Shown: piece by piece, positions 1 through 8,267 of the stretch
Position numbering within the stretch: position 1 is the stretch's first letter
Layout of the letters: the number at the start of each line of letters is the position of its first letter
NCBI GenBank assembly: GCA_017454905.1
Contig: JAFTCB010000057.1
Coordinates: 1 to 64,000, forward strand
Origin: Bacteroidales bacterium
Lineage (GTDB): Bacteria; Bacteroidota; Bacteroidia; Bacteroidales; UBA932
Direction of reading: 5' to 3'
Length of the DNA stretch: 64,000 bases
Program-made: the position numbers and the translations under genes
The notes under the pieces: model-generated
Databases searched by the model: none
Seen by the model: only the letters and a program-made list of their open reading frames with translations
Told to the model about the DNA's origin: nothing

Positions 1-30
1 AGGCGACAATCACAGATGCCAGGATAAATA

Positions 31-61
31 ATATCGCGAAAATAGACTATCTTCGCGATAT
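31..61. repeat. 10-bp perfect inverted repeat
   Basis: ATATCGCGAA at 31-40 is followed after 11 nt by its exact reverse complement at 52-61. There is no T-tract, so it resembles an operator or recombination site more than a terminator. Confidence 0.6.
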
Positions 62-234
62 CATCGTAAACCGATATCAGGACTTCTTTGTCCTAACTAC
101 TTATTGTTCAACATCGGTAAACTTATATCAGGACTAGACAAGCCATCAGGATCCCCCCGGGTGCGTCATCTCTGACGCATTCGTGAACGTGGCCAGGTGT
201 CCAACCGTCATTCGCTACCCTGCCGAACCAAACT

Positions 235-483
235 GTGCTTGAGATCGGGCCATTTTCAACACAAAACGATTTTCTCACTATCGAGAGCAAAACCACCCTT
301 GGAGAATTGCCTGGAATTACTACCTTTGCAATTGGAATACTGTTAGCCGTGGATGAACGGCTCTTGTTGTTAAACTATGGAGAGCGCCAGACCTGCGAAG
401 GCGTGGCGTTCTCTTTCTTTTCTAAGACGGGCGATGTACTTCTATCCCACGAGGACCCACGCTCAATAACAGTATTTCCATGA
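235..483 (+). CDS. Possible small hypothetical protein or gene remnant
   Basis: An 82-codon frame starting at GTG and ending at TGA. It stays open upstream only to a stop at 184-186. There is no signal peptide, recognised motif or nearby TAnnTTTG promoter, and base composition is lower in GC than in the neighbouring genes. One arm of a 12-bp inverted repeat (361-372) lies inside it and the other (484-495) lies just after its stop, so it may be part of a small decayed element instead of a gene. I do not recognise a family. Confidence 0.15.
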   Translation: MLEIGPFSTQNDFLTIESKTTLGELPGITTFAIGILLAVDERLLLLNYGERQTCEGVAFSFFSKTGDVLLSHEDPRSITVFP

Positions 484-495
484 TAACAACAAGAG
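361..495. repeat. 12-bp inverted repeat flanking a 111-bp core
   Basis: CTCTTGTTGTTA at 361-372 is matched by its reverse complement at 484-495. Similarity continues inward imperfectly through a TATGGA/CATGGA motif. Size and layout resemble a tiny MITE-like element, but no transposase or clear target duplication is seen. Confidence 0.4.
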
Positions 496-728
496 TCCTT
501 ATAGTTGGTATACTTGTACAAGGTGCAAGAGCCAGACGCGTTCGTGTGCGTGGCCATTGGCGCGTATTCAACGGTAAAAAAGGTATTTGTGAAGGCCCAC
601 TGGCGTTACTATCAGCGTTAGGCGGTTGCCCGACGGGCCGGGACCTTATTCTCTGTCCGACGACTTTTCTTTTTTCAGGCCGGGACATTTAGCGTGACAT
701 GTAAGTGGTTGGCGGTCAGTTAAAACGA

Positions 729-763
729 GAATCTCGGGGCACCGAAATAGGACCCCGAGATTC
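729..763. terminator. Strong hairpin, 11-bp perfect stem
   Basis: GAATCTCGGGG (729-739) pairs with CCCCGAGATTC (753-763) around a 13-nt loop. It is the left part of a 71-nt element whose relative lies at 19305-19375. A TATATTTG box follows at 783-790. It could terminate transcription entering from the left. Confidence 0.6.
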
Positions 764-800
764 CGGTTCTTGTTGATTATTATATATTTGCTTGTCACGG
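730..800 (+). repeat. 71-nt dispersed hairpin element, copy 1
   Basis: Aligns without gaps to 19305-19375. Shared blocks are the hairpin arms AATCTCGGG and CCCGAGATT, the motif TTGTTGA and the terminal GTCACGG. Loop and spacer differ, with roughly 60 percent overall identity by eye. Confidence 0.45.
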
Positions 801-878
801 CAAGCGCGGGAAGGGACGGCAGGTATCACGGCAGGGCGGAAGGGGAAGGCGGAAGTCACGCCGGCGCGGGAAGGGTGA
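795..878 (+). repeat. G-rich ~30-nt tandem repeat, about three copies
   Basis: Three imperfect units begin with TCACGGC or TCACGCC and continue with GCGGGAAGGG-type sequence (about 795, 826 and 856). Units are about 31, 30 and 25 nt long. Such GC-rich intergenic repeats resemble REP-like or short palindromic repeats of high-GC bacteroidetes. Confidence 0.5.
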
Positions 879-1041
879 TATGGTTGCGGGGGACATGTGG
901 GGATTATTTCGTATCCTTCCGCATTCAATTCAAACCAAATCGTCATGTGTACTTTATCTTTCCCGGCGGGTCCTCGCGTGCCTCGGGCTGCCCGCTGCGA
1001 CCCGCGCCCGGGACAAATTCTAGAAATAACAGGAAACCAGC

Positions 1042-1071
1042 TTGAAAAGACGGAGAAAAATCGTAAGTTTG
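1042..1071 (+). promoter_or_regulatory. Bacteroidetes promoter for the 1079 lipoprotein
   Basis: TTG at 1042-1044 and TAAGTTTG at 1064-1071 match the -33/-7 consensus with 19 nt between. The start codon is only 7 nt after the -7 box, so the mRNA should be leaderless or nearly so. Confidence 0.55.
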
Positions 1072-1078
1072 CAGCGTG

Positions 1079-1726
1079 ATGAAAAAGGTTCTGTTTTTTA
1101 TGATGGCCGTGGCGGCGGCTGTTGCCGTGACGGCGTGTGATCCGGAGAAACTGGACGCCGACGTGAACGCCCGTGAGGTCCGCATGACGGCGGGCGGCGC
1201 GGCCGTGGAAGGTTATATCTATCTCCCTGCCGGCGTGTCCAAAGAATTGACTTTGAACTTCCCGGGCACGACCAGCGGCATCCTGGCGACTTCCGGCGAC
1301 ACGAAGATCGTGAAGGCTTATGCGGATTCCGAATTGAAGAAAATCTACATAACGGGTGTTGCGGACGGCGTCACGACCGTCGGCATCACGGTCGGCCCCG
1401 GCACCAAGTCCGACACCTACGGCTCCGCCGGGACCCAGGTGAAGGTGTATGTCGGTACGGGCGGGAATTCGACTCAAAAGAAGAACCAGACGCTGAAATT
1501 TGCCAACAGCACGGAGGACGCCGCCCGCGGGGGTGCGTATGCCTTGCAGGCAGTCACTGGCGCCAAGACGGCGGTGACCTGGACTTCTTCCGATCCGGCG
1601 GTGGCTGCGATCGAAGGCAATGTGATCACGCTGGTCGCCTCCGGCACGAGCACCATCACGGCCACGGCCGAGGCCAGCGACAATTTCAATCAGGCGTCGG
1701 CAAGCTATACCCTGCACGTCCAGTAG
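1079..1726 (+). CDS. Secreted lipoprotein with Ig-like (BIG2) domain
   Basis: A 215-residue predicted lipoprotein. Residues 1-20 form a signal peptide (MKK, then a hydrophobic Met/Ala/Val stretch) ending at the lipobox VTAC, so Cys20 would be lipidated. The C-terminal ~80 residues read as a bacterial Ig-like BIG2 fold, with the hallmark TWTSSDPAVAAI and a Gly-Thr-Ser-Thr-Ile-Thr-Ala-Thr strand. The middle ~100 residues are not recognised. I prefer ATG at 1079 over GTG at 1076 because it gives a canonical signal peptide. It is first in a run of secreted-protein genes extending to 9386 and has its own promoter. Likely surface exposed; the role is unknown. Confidence 0.75.
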   Translation: MKKVLFFMMAVAAAVAVTACDPEKLDADVNAREVRMTAGGAAVEGYIYLPAGVSKELTLNFPGTTSGILATSGDTKIVKAYADSELKKIYITGVADGVTTVGITVGPGTKSDTYGSAGTQVKVYVGTGGNSTQKKNQTLKFANSTEDAARGGAYALQAVTGAKTAVTWTSSDPAVAAIEGNVITLVASGTSTITATAEASDNFNQASASYTLHVQ

Positions 1727-1763
1727 CATATCGTCCGAATCCGGAAATAACGGGTCGGCGGAC

Positions 1764-1794
1764 TTGTCCGGAAGGGGATAATTTTGTATATTTG
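1764..1794 (+). promoter_or_regulatory. Promoter for the DUF6562 lipoprotein operon
   Basis: TTG at 1764-1766 and TATATTTG at 1787-1794, spaced 20 nt, match the Bacteroidetes -33/-7 consensus. The start codon at 1837 lies about 40 nt downstream. Confidence 0.6.
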
Positions 1795-1836
1795 TATCCT
1801 TACTCCAGACACGAACGATAACCGAGCCGACCCTAG

Positions 1837-3900
1837 ATGAGAAAGCTTTTATTTTCAATAATTTCTGTTGCGGCAGCATTTGCCGTAACATCCTGCATCC
1901 ATGAACTCGCCCCGGGCGGGGACGGCGGTACACCCGTGAACGTGTCGTTCAGCGTGGATATCCCCGGCACGATGACCAAGGCGGAAAACACCGCTCTGGA
2001 CGATGCCTCCGGTGATTTCCAACTCTATGTCGCGGCGTTCAACGCTTCTGACGGAGCCCTGCTGGACGTCTCCAGGGTCGGCGGTTCGGACTACCCGGGC
2101 CCTGTGACCCTGAACGGCAAAACCTCTGTCAGCCTGGCCCTTTCCAAAGGCGGCTCCTACAAGGTCGTCTTCTTCGCCGAGCGGGAAGGCGCATACGATG
2201 TGGAGTTCGCATCCGGCAACAAGGCACGCTTTGCGTACAAAGCGGCCCCGAAAGCCAACGACGCGAGCCTGGACGCCTTCTTCGCGTCGGTGGACGTCAC
2301 CCCTTCGGCTACGACCTACGATGTCACGCTGACGCGCCCCTTCGCGCAGCTCAACGTGCTGGTGCCGACGGACAATGTCCCCGACGGCCTGAGCTCTTTC
2401 AGCTCCTCGATGAGCGTGAAAGCACCGACGGCCTTCGACCTCTATACCGGGCAGGCGACCGGCGAGCGCGCGCTCCTTGCCTTCTCGGATAACGGCATTG
2501 ATACGATTCCCTTCGGGAAATACGAAAAGACGCACAAGTATGTCGGCATGAACTACGTGCTGGTGCCCGCGGACGGGATGGTGGAAGTGACCTCCTTCCA
2601 GGCGAGCGGCATGAAGGTCCCTGCCGGCCTGGGCCGGATCCCGGTCAAGATGAACGGCCGCACCAACCTGGTGGGCAATCTGTATGCCCTGGATTTCACC
2701 GCCAGCTTCAGCATCGTGATTGTCCCGGAATTCGGCGGACAGGATGAGGAGGTGCCGATCGACGGCGAAGATACGGAGATCACCCTGGCGGACGGGTCGA
2801 CTTATGCCGATGGCTCCTCGCTGGTCATCGATGCCGGCGAGCCGAAGATCGTGGCCCTGCGGGTCAACGGCGACTCATTCTCCGAAGTGGAAGAGAATGC
2901 AAATGGCGGGAAAGTGAAGGCTGTCTCCAAGGACCCGTCCGTGGCTTCTGTTCAGATCGTCGGCAGTGACGTGGTGATCACCCCGGAGAGCAACGGAGAG
3001 ACGGTAATCACGGTGACGACGCCGGTATATACCAAAGCAACCTATCGCTCCGGGGAGTTCGTCATTCCCGTCGAAGTCAAGAATATGCCGGAGCAGCCGT
3101 CCGGCGGGGCGGGGGACTTCGTGCTCGTGTCCGATGTCTCCGAACTGCAGGCGGGGGATGAGATCCTGATCGTCTATCCTGCGGAATCCGTGGCGCTTGG
3201 GGCCCAGAATAGCGATTACCGCAACCCTGCGGACGTTACCATTTCCGGGGATTCGATTTCCGAACCGGGCGACGATGTGCAGATCATTGTCCTGGATGGC
3301 AGTGCGGAGGACGGCTGGCACTTGGGGGTCGGTGACGGCTACCTGGCGGCGACGAGTACGAAGCAGAACTATCTGCGGACGGTCACCGAACTGTCGGACT
3401 ATGCGAAGTGGACCATCGATTTTTCCGAGGACGGTGTCATGATCTATGCGGCTGCCGGAGAGCGGAATATGATCTGCTACAATACCGGCGCACCCCGTTT
3501 CAGCTGCTATGCCAAGAGTTCCGGCCAGACGAAACTGGTCTCCATCTATCGCCGCAGCGGCGAGGACCGCTCGGAGGAAATCCTTTCCCATTCGGAGCCG
3601 GGCGCCTATCTGTCTGACCGGACGCGCAGCTACGCCGCCGGCACGGACCAGTACCTCCGCGAGTATGACGGCAATACCCTGACCTTCGCGCTGCTGCGTC
3701 CTTCGGACAATGAGCAGCTGGTCATCTCCGGGTTTGCGGACACGATGCAGGAAGGTGACGCCGTGTCCCTCTCGGTCAGCTGGAAGAAAGGCCTCACGCA
3801 GGTGATGGACAAGAACTACCCGATGAGTGTGGTGAAGGTGGCAGACCGCAAAGTATGGATTGCCGACAAGCGGGGCAACGGTTTTATCATTTTGAAGTAA
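1837..3900 (+). CDS. DUF6562-type multidomain surface lipoprotein
   Basis: A 687-residue lipoprotein whose signal peptide ends at the lipobox VTSC (Cys20). Residues ~30-300 match the DUF6562 pattern of bacteroidete surface proteins, with landmarks DAFFASVDV, RPFAQLNVLVP and the closing MNGRTNLVG. Residues ~310-415 form an Ig-like region. The C-terminal half has two further modules: an all-beta segment beginning FVLVSDVSELQAGD with GYLAATSTKQNYL, and a terminal domain starting GAYLSDRTRSYAAGTDQYLR and ending in a Lys. The N-terminal half is clearly paralogous to the gene at 5727. It precedes the M6 protease by 6 nt, so the two are probably co-transcribed. Probably an adhesin-like or substrate-binding surface protein; the function is inferred only. 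Confidence 0.75.
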   Translation: MRKLLFSIISVAAAFAVTSCIHELAPGGDGGTPVNVSFSVDIPGTMTKAENTALDDASGDFQLYVAAFNASDGALLDVSRVGGSDYPGPVTLNGKTSVSLALSKGGSYKVVFFAEREGAYDVEFASGNKARFAYKAAPKANDASLDAFFASVDVTPSATTYDVTLTRPFAQLNVLVPTDNVPDGLSSFSSSMSVKAPTAFDLYTGQATGERALLAFSDNGIDTIPFGKYEKTHKYVGMNYVLVPADGMVEVTSFQASGMKVPAGLGRIPVKMNGRTNLVGNLYALDFTASFSIVIVPEFGGQDEEVPIDGEDTEITLADGSTYADGSSLVIDAGEPKIVALRVNGDSFSEVEENANGGKVKAVSKDPSVASVQIVGSDVVITPESNGETVITVTTPVYTKATYRSGEFVIPVEVKNMPEQPSGGAGDFVLVSDVSELQAGDEILIVYPAESVALGAQNSDYRNPADVTISGDSISEPGDDVQIIVLDGSAEDGWHLGVGDGYLAATSTKQNYLRTVTELSDYAKWTIDFSEDGVMIYAAAGERNMICYNTGAPRFSCYAKSSGQTKLVSIYRRSGEDRSEEILSHSEPGAYLSDRTRSYAAGTDQYLREYDGNTLTFALLRPSDNEQLVISGFADTMQEGDAVSLSVSWKKGLTQVMDKNYPMSVVKVADRKVWIADKRGNGFIILK

Positions 3901-3906
3901 AGGCCT

Positions 3907-5703
3907 ATGAAAAAGATATTGCTGATTCTTTCCTGCCTGTGTGCGGCGCTCTCCCTTTTCGCCGTCCCGGCGAGGCCGGGCCAATTCAAGGTTACGCAGC
4001 CGGATGGCAGTACGCTGATGATCCGTCTGCATGGCGATGAATTCGGCCATTGGATCACGGACGCCCGGGGACGTGTCGTCCGCAAGGACGCGGACGGCTG
4101 GTGGCGTGAAGCACAGGGGGTGAACCCCATGCAGATCCGCCGTGCCGCTGCCAATCGCCGGGAATCTGCCCGCAAGAACCGTCTCCGCCGTGCCGCTTCG
4201 CATGTGGCAGTCGGCGAAAAGCGTTTCCTGGTGGTCCTGGTGGAGTTCACGGACAAGAAATTTACGGTAGATAATCCCAAGGCGGCTTTCACTGCGCTGC
4301 TGAATGAAAAGGGCTATTCGGAAAACGGCGGCACCGGTTCCGCCCGGGATTTTTATTATGATAACTCGCACGGCATTTTCGAGCCGGTGTTCGATGTCTA
4401 TGGTCCCGTGACGCTTTCCAATTCAAAGGCATATTACGGGGGGAACGACGAGGAAGGCTATGATCTGCGTCCTGAAGCAGCGGTCGCCGAGGCCTGCAAG
4501 GCACTGGACGGGCAGATCGATTTCAGCCGGTATGACAACGACGGTGACGGGGAAGTGGACCTGGTGTTCATGTATTATGCCGGTTACGGGGAGGCTGATT
4601 CCGATGATGCGGATTCGATTTGGCCTCACCAGTGGGAATTCTCCGGGTTTACTGCGGATGGCAAGACGGTAAGCAGCTATGCTTGCACGAATGAATTGAA
4701 CGGCAATTATTCGGACAGTCCTGATTCGATGTGCGGCATCGGCACGGCCTGCCATGAGTTCGGCCACGCGATGGGCCTGCCGGATTTCTATGACACAGAC
4801 TATTCCACCAACGGCCGGGCTGCCGGACTCTTCGACTTCTCGACGATGGACGGCGGTGCTTACAACAATGACGGCCGTACCCCTCCGTATTTCAATATCG
4901 AGGAGCGCATCCTGCTGGGTTGGCTGGACGAGAACGCCTTGGAAGAGATCCCGGCCAGCGGCACCTATACGCTGGGTTCGGTGCAAAACAACAAGGCATT
5001 CAAGACCCCGACCGACCAGGAAGGGGAGTATTTCGTGTATGAATGCCGCAACGATGACGGCTGGGACAAATACCTTCCCGCCCATGGCATGATCGTCTAT
5101 CATGTAGACAAGTCTGCCTGCCAGGTCAGTATCGACGGGGCCGGCAGCGTGGCCGCCTCCGAATTGTGGAGCAACTGGGGACAGTACAATGCCATCAACG
5201 AGAATGGCAGTCATCCCTGCTTCTACGTGGTCCCTGCGGCAGATCAAGGGGATCTGCTCTTCGGATTTGAGTATGATGATGAGTACGAAGAGTATTATTT
5301 CAACTACAACTATGCCCCTGAGATCCCCTTCCCGGGCTCTAGGAAAGTGACTGACTATACGGCGAAGAGCTGGAATGGCGTCGACTCCCAGGTTGTTCTG
5401 AGCGATATCGCTTATTCCGGCGGGCAGGTGAGTTTCAAGGCTGCGGTCCCCTCGGCCGGACTGGACTATCCGGTGATCCGGAATCCCGGAGGCGGGACGT
5501 ATGCTGCCGGAAGCAGCTTTGCCCTGGCGCTGGATATGCCCGAAGGGATGACTGCCAGCGCGGTCCGGTGGTCGTATGACGGCGTTTCCGTGAGCGGGAC
5601 TTCCCTGCAGTTGACGCAGGGTGGCGCCCATACCGTCGAGGCGGATATTACCCTTCAGGGCGGACGCCGGATGGTGGTGACCCTGGAGATTCAAGTGAAA
5701 TGA
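3907..5703 (+). CDS. Secreted M6 family zinc metalloprotease
   Basis: 598 residues with a signal peptide (MKKILLILSCLCAALSLFA) and a pro-region. The catalytic domain has the zinc motif HEFGHAMGLPDFYD at about residue 283, followed by the FSTMDGGAYNN Met-turn-like segment. This fits the immune-inhibitor-A/M6 family of extracellular proteases. Acidic Asp/Glu/Tyr-rich stretches (DDEYEEYYFNYNY) suggest calcium binding. The last ~85 residues look like an Ig-like or beta-sandwich tail. The stop overlaps an ATG at 5700, giving an ATGA junction with the next gene, so the locus is probably translated as a unit. Expected to digest extracellular or host/diet protein. Confidence 0.85.
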   Translation: MKKILLILSCLCAALSLFAVPARPGQFKVTQPDGSTLMIRLHGDEFGHWITDARGRVVRKDADGWWREAQGVNPMQIRRAAANRRESARKNRLRRAASHVAVGEKRFLVVLVEFTDKKFTVDNPKAAFTALLNEKGYSENGGTGSARDFYYDNSHGIFEPVFDVYGPVTLSNSKAYYGGNDEEGYDLRPEAAVAEACKALDGQIDFSRYDNDGDGEVDLVFMYYAGYGEADSDDADSIWPHQWEFSGFTADGKTVSSYACTNELNGNYSDSPDSMCGIGTACHEFGHAMGLPDFYDTDYSTNGRAAGLFDFSTMDGGAYNNDGRTPPYFNIEERILLGWLDENALEEIPASGTYTLGSVQNNKAFKTPTDQEGEYFVYECRNDDGWDKYLPAHGMIVYHVDKSACQVSIDGAGSVAASELWSNWGQYNAINENGSHPCFYVVPAADQGDLLFGFEYDDEYEEYYFNYNYAPEIPFPGSRKVTDYTAKSWNGVDSQVVLSDIAYSGGQVSFKAAVPSAGLDYPVIRNPGGGTYAAGSSFALALDMPEGMTASAVRWSYDGVSVSGTSLQLTQGGAHTVEADITLQGGRRMVVTLEIQVK

Positions 5704-5726
5704 CGATAAAACAAAAAGATATATCA

Positions 5727-8240
5727 ATGATGAAGAGGTTTTTTTATTCCCTGATGGCGATGGCCGCCCTGGCGGTCCTGCCTTCCTGTATGAAGGAACT
5801 GACCCCTGTGGCGGATCCCGCGATGGGTGGCACTCCGGTGCCGGTCTCGTTCCAGGTGGACCTGGGCAGCGCGATGACCAAGGCAGACAACACGGCCCTG
5901 GATAACGCTGCGGGTACGTTCCAGCTGTATGTCGCGGCATTCAGCGCTTCCGACGGTTCCCTGATCTCCTCCTCCAAGATCGGCGGCAATGGTTACGGGG
6001 CTGTGGAGAGTCTCAACAGCACCACGGCCAAGACCATCACCCTGACGCTCTCCAAGGGCGTTTCCTACAAAGTGGTCTTCTTCGCCCAGAAGGCGGGCGC
6101 ATACGATGTGAACTTCGCGCCCAACAAAGTTGCGACGTTCAGCTACAAGTCCGGCCTCCAGGCCAACAACCCCGATCTGGATGCGTTCTTCGCGACCGTG
6201 GATGTCAATTCCTCCACCACGAACTACAGCGTTACGCTGAAGCGCCCCTTCGCGCAGGTCAACGTGCTGGTGCCGAATGACAAAGTGCCCTCCGGGCAAA
6301 CGACTTTCAGTTCCGCGATGACCGTGAAGGCGCCGACGACCTTCAACCTCTTCGAGGGAAAGGCGACCGGCGATGTCTCCCCGGTGGTGTTCAGCAACCG
6401 GAGCATTGCGACGGCCCCCTTCGGGAAATACGCACAGACGCACAAGTATGTCGGCATGAACTTCGTACTCGTGCCTTCTGAAGGGAAGGTGGAAGTGACT
6501 TCCTTCAAGGAGAGCGGCATGGCCTCGGAAGCCGGCCTGGGAACCGTGCCGGTCAAGATGAACGGCCGTACCAACCTGGTGGGCGACATCTACAACCTCT
6601 CCAAGGACTTTACCTTCAATGTCCAGATCGATCCGGTGTACGGCAGTGAGACCGAAGAGCCGGTGGACGGCGAGGACGCGGAGATTACGATCGATGGCGG
6701 GAAGAATTATACCCAGGAGAATCCGCTGGTCATCAGTGCCGACGATCAGGTGAAGCTCTTCGTGAACGGACTGACCTTCAGCGAGGTGGAAGATCATGCC
6801 ATCAACGAGGGTGATAAGGTGACGGCTGTCTCCAATGATGAGCGCATTGCCAAGGCCGAGGTTGTCGGCGATGTCGTCAAGATCACCCCGGTCGCCGACG
6901 GTGAGACCGTTGTCACGGTCACGACGCCGGCCTTCACCAAGACCGACTACCGCGGTCAGGTCTTCCAGATCCCCGTCAAGGTCGATGGCACCGGCAAGAC
7001 CCCGGATGAAGGCGGCGAACAGGGCGGCGATACCCCGGAGCCTCCGGCAGGCGTCCAGGCAGTGACGGTCGCCCAGTTCAATGCGGCTGAGCCTTCTGAA
7101 ACCCAGAAGTATCAGTTGACTGGTACGATTTCCGGCAATGTCAACACTACTTATGGCAACTTCGACCTGGTGGATGAGACCGGTACGGTCTATGTCTACG
7201 GCCTGACCAAGACGGATCTCGGCTATGGCGCGAAAAATGACCAGAGTTTTGCCAGCCTGGGCCTGAAAGCCGGTGATACGGTCACCTTGATCGGTTATCG
7301 GTACACTTACACCAAGGAAGGCCAGGATGATAAGATCGAGGTGATGTATGCCTACTACGTCAGCCATACCTCCGGCAGCGGAGAGCAAGGTGGAGGAGAA
7401 CAAGGTGGCGAACAGGGCGGCGATACTCCGGAACCTCCGGCAGGCGTCCAGGCAGTGACGGTCGCCCAGTTCAATGCGGCCGCTCCTTCCGAGACGCAGA
7501 AGTACCAGCTGACCGGTACGATCTCCGGCAACGTTAACACTACTTACGGCAACTTCGACCTGGTGGATGAGACCGGAACGGTCTATGTCTACGGCCTGAC
7601 CAAGACGGATCTCGGCTACGGCGCTACCAACGACAAGAGTTTTGCCAGCCTGGGCCTGAAAGCCGGTGATACGGTCACCTTGATCGGTTATCGGTACACT
7701 TACACCAAGGAAGGCCAGGATGATAAGATTGAGGTGATGTATGCCTACTACGTCAGCCATACTTCCGGCAGTGGTGAGCAAGGAGAAGAACAAGGCGGTG
7801 AGCAAGGCGGTCAGGGCAGCGGTTCCGAGGTGTCCGGCAATACCGAGACGATCACCTTCTCCGGTTACAAGTTTGCGAATGCTTCTAGTTTAACAACCGT
7901 CAACGGGGAGAACGTTACGCTGACCTTCGCCGGTGGAACCAATACCAAGAATGCGCCGAAGTATTACGATGCTGGCACGAGTGCCCGCATGTATGGCGGC
8001 AATACCCTGACGATCTCTTCCAGCAAGAAGATTACCAAGATCGAGTTTTCATTTGCGCCCGAGTACACGGACTCAAACACGGGTGCGGTGAGCAACTATC
8101 AGGCTACCGCAGCCTGCTTCGCAGAAGGATCTTTTGCCAATGATGTCTGGACGGGTTCGTCCAACTCCGTTGTCCTGACCAACAACAAGGAGAACAACGC
8201 GCAGGTCCGGATTGTCAGCCTGAAAATTACTTTTGATTGA
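5727..8240 (+). CDS. DUF6562 lipoprotein with duplicated OB-like domains, ends at in-frame TGA
   Basis: An 837-residue lipoprotein with lipobox LPSC. I chose ATG 5727 because it gives a compact signal peptide; ATG 5700 overlaps the M6 stop and adds nine residues. The order is a DUF6562 domain (to about residue 310, close paralogue of the 1837 product), an Ig-like domain, two nearly identical 131-residue repeats of DUF5689/OB-like type (YGNFDLVDETGTVYVYGL, then AYYVSH) joined by Gly/Glu/Gln linkers, and a C-terminal beta domain. Translation stops at TGA 8238-8240, but the same frame continues through a GTGG-type linker into the nuclease at 8268. This suggests that one long secreted nuclease gene was split by a nonsense change. 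Confidence 0.75.
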   Translation: MMKRFFYSLMAMAALAVLPSCMKELTPVADPAMGGTPVPVSFQVDLGSAMTKADNTALDNAAGTFQLYVAAFSASDGSLISSSKIGGNGYGAVESLNSTTAKTITLTLSKGVSYKVVFFAQKAGAYDVNFAPNKVATFSYKSGLQANNPDLDAFFATVDVNSSTTNYSVTLKRPFAQVNVLVPNDKVPSGQTTFSSAMTVKAPTTFNLFEGKATGDVSPVVFSNRSIATAPFGKYAQTHKYVGMNFVLVPSEGKVEVTSFKESGMASEAGLGTVPVKMNGRTNLVGDIYNLSKDFTFNVQIDPVYGSETEEPVDGEDAEITIDGGKNYTQENPLVISADDQVKLFVNGLTFSEVEDHAINEGDKVTAVSNDERIAKAEVVGDVVKITPVADGETVVTVTTPAFTKTDYRGQVFQIPVKVDGTGKTPDEGGEQGGDTPEPPAGVQAVTVAQFNAAEPSETQKYQLTGTISGNVNTTYGNFDLVDETGTVYVYGLTKTDLGYGAKNDQSFASLGLKAGDTVTLIGYRYTYTKEGQDDKIEVMYAYYVSHTSGSGEQGGGEQGGEQGGDTPEPPAGVQAVTVAQFNAAAPSETQKYQLTGTISGNVNTTYGNFDLVDETGTVYVYGLTKTDLGYGATNDKSFASLGLKAGDTVTLIGYRYTYTKEGQDDKIEVMYAYYVSHTSGSGEQGEEQGGEQGGQGSGSEVSGNTETITFSGYKFANASSLTTVNGENVTLTFAGGTNTKNAPKYYDAGTSARMYGGNTLTISSSKKITKIEFSFAPEYTDSNTGAVSNYQATAACFAEGSFANDVWTGSSNSVVLTNNKENNAQVRIVSLKITFD
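7018..7795 (+). repeat. 393-bp in-gene tandem duplication
   Basis: Two copies of a 393-nt (131-codon) unit, about 7018-7410 and 7411-7795. Stretches of dozens of bases are identical even at synonymous sites, so the duplication is recent or kept uniform by gene conversion. Confidence 0.8.
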
Positions 8241-8267
8241 CTGCCCGGGACCGGAGGTTCCGATCCG

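Larger units (their letters stand above)
1..1078. other. Gene-poor, repeat-rich left end
   Basis: No convincing gene is visible in this kilobase. Roughly the first 700 bases are AT-richer than the rest of the window and carry inverted repeats (31-61, 162-179, 361-372 with 484-495) and a 22-nt imperfect direct repeat (174-195 and 535-556). From 729 on come a strong hairpin, three copies of a G-rich ~30-nt tandem unit (about 795-878) and a further GC-rich foldback near 961-1013. The only open frame of note is GTG-initiated at 235-483 (82 codons), which I do not recognise. The stretch may be degraded mobile or gene remnants. Confidence 0.5.

Noticed and set aside
1..720. Prophage or insertion-sequence end
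   Set aside because: No transposase, integrase or phage gene is visible; only short repeats, so the label would be speculative.
716..1933. Long open frame on the minus strand across 716-1933
   Set aside because: It crosses the 1079 lipoprotein gene, hairpins and a promoter, is rich in Arg/Gly/His as expected from an antisense of GC-rich coding DNA, and has no motif.
8238..8240. TGA read as Trp or selenocysteine across the organism
   Set aside because: TGA is used as a normal stop in several intact genes here (M6 protease, rfbB, trkH), and no SECIS-like element is evident, so a general recoding is not supported.
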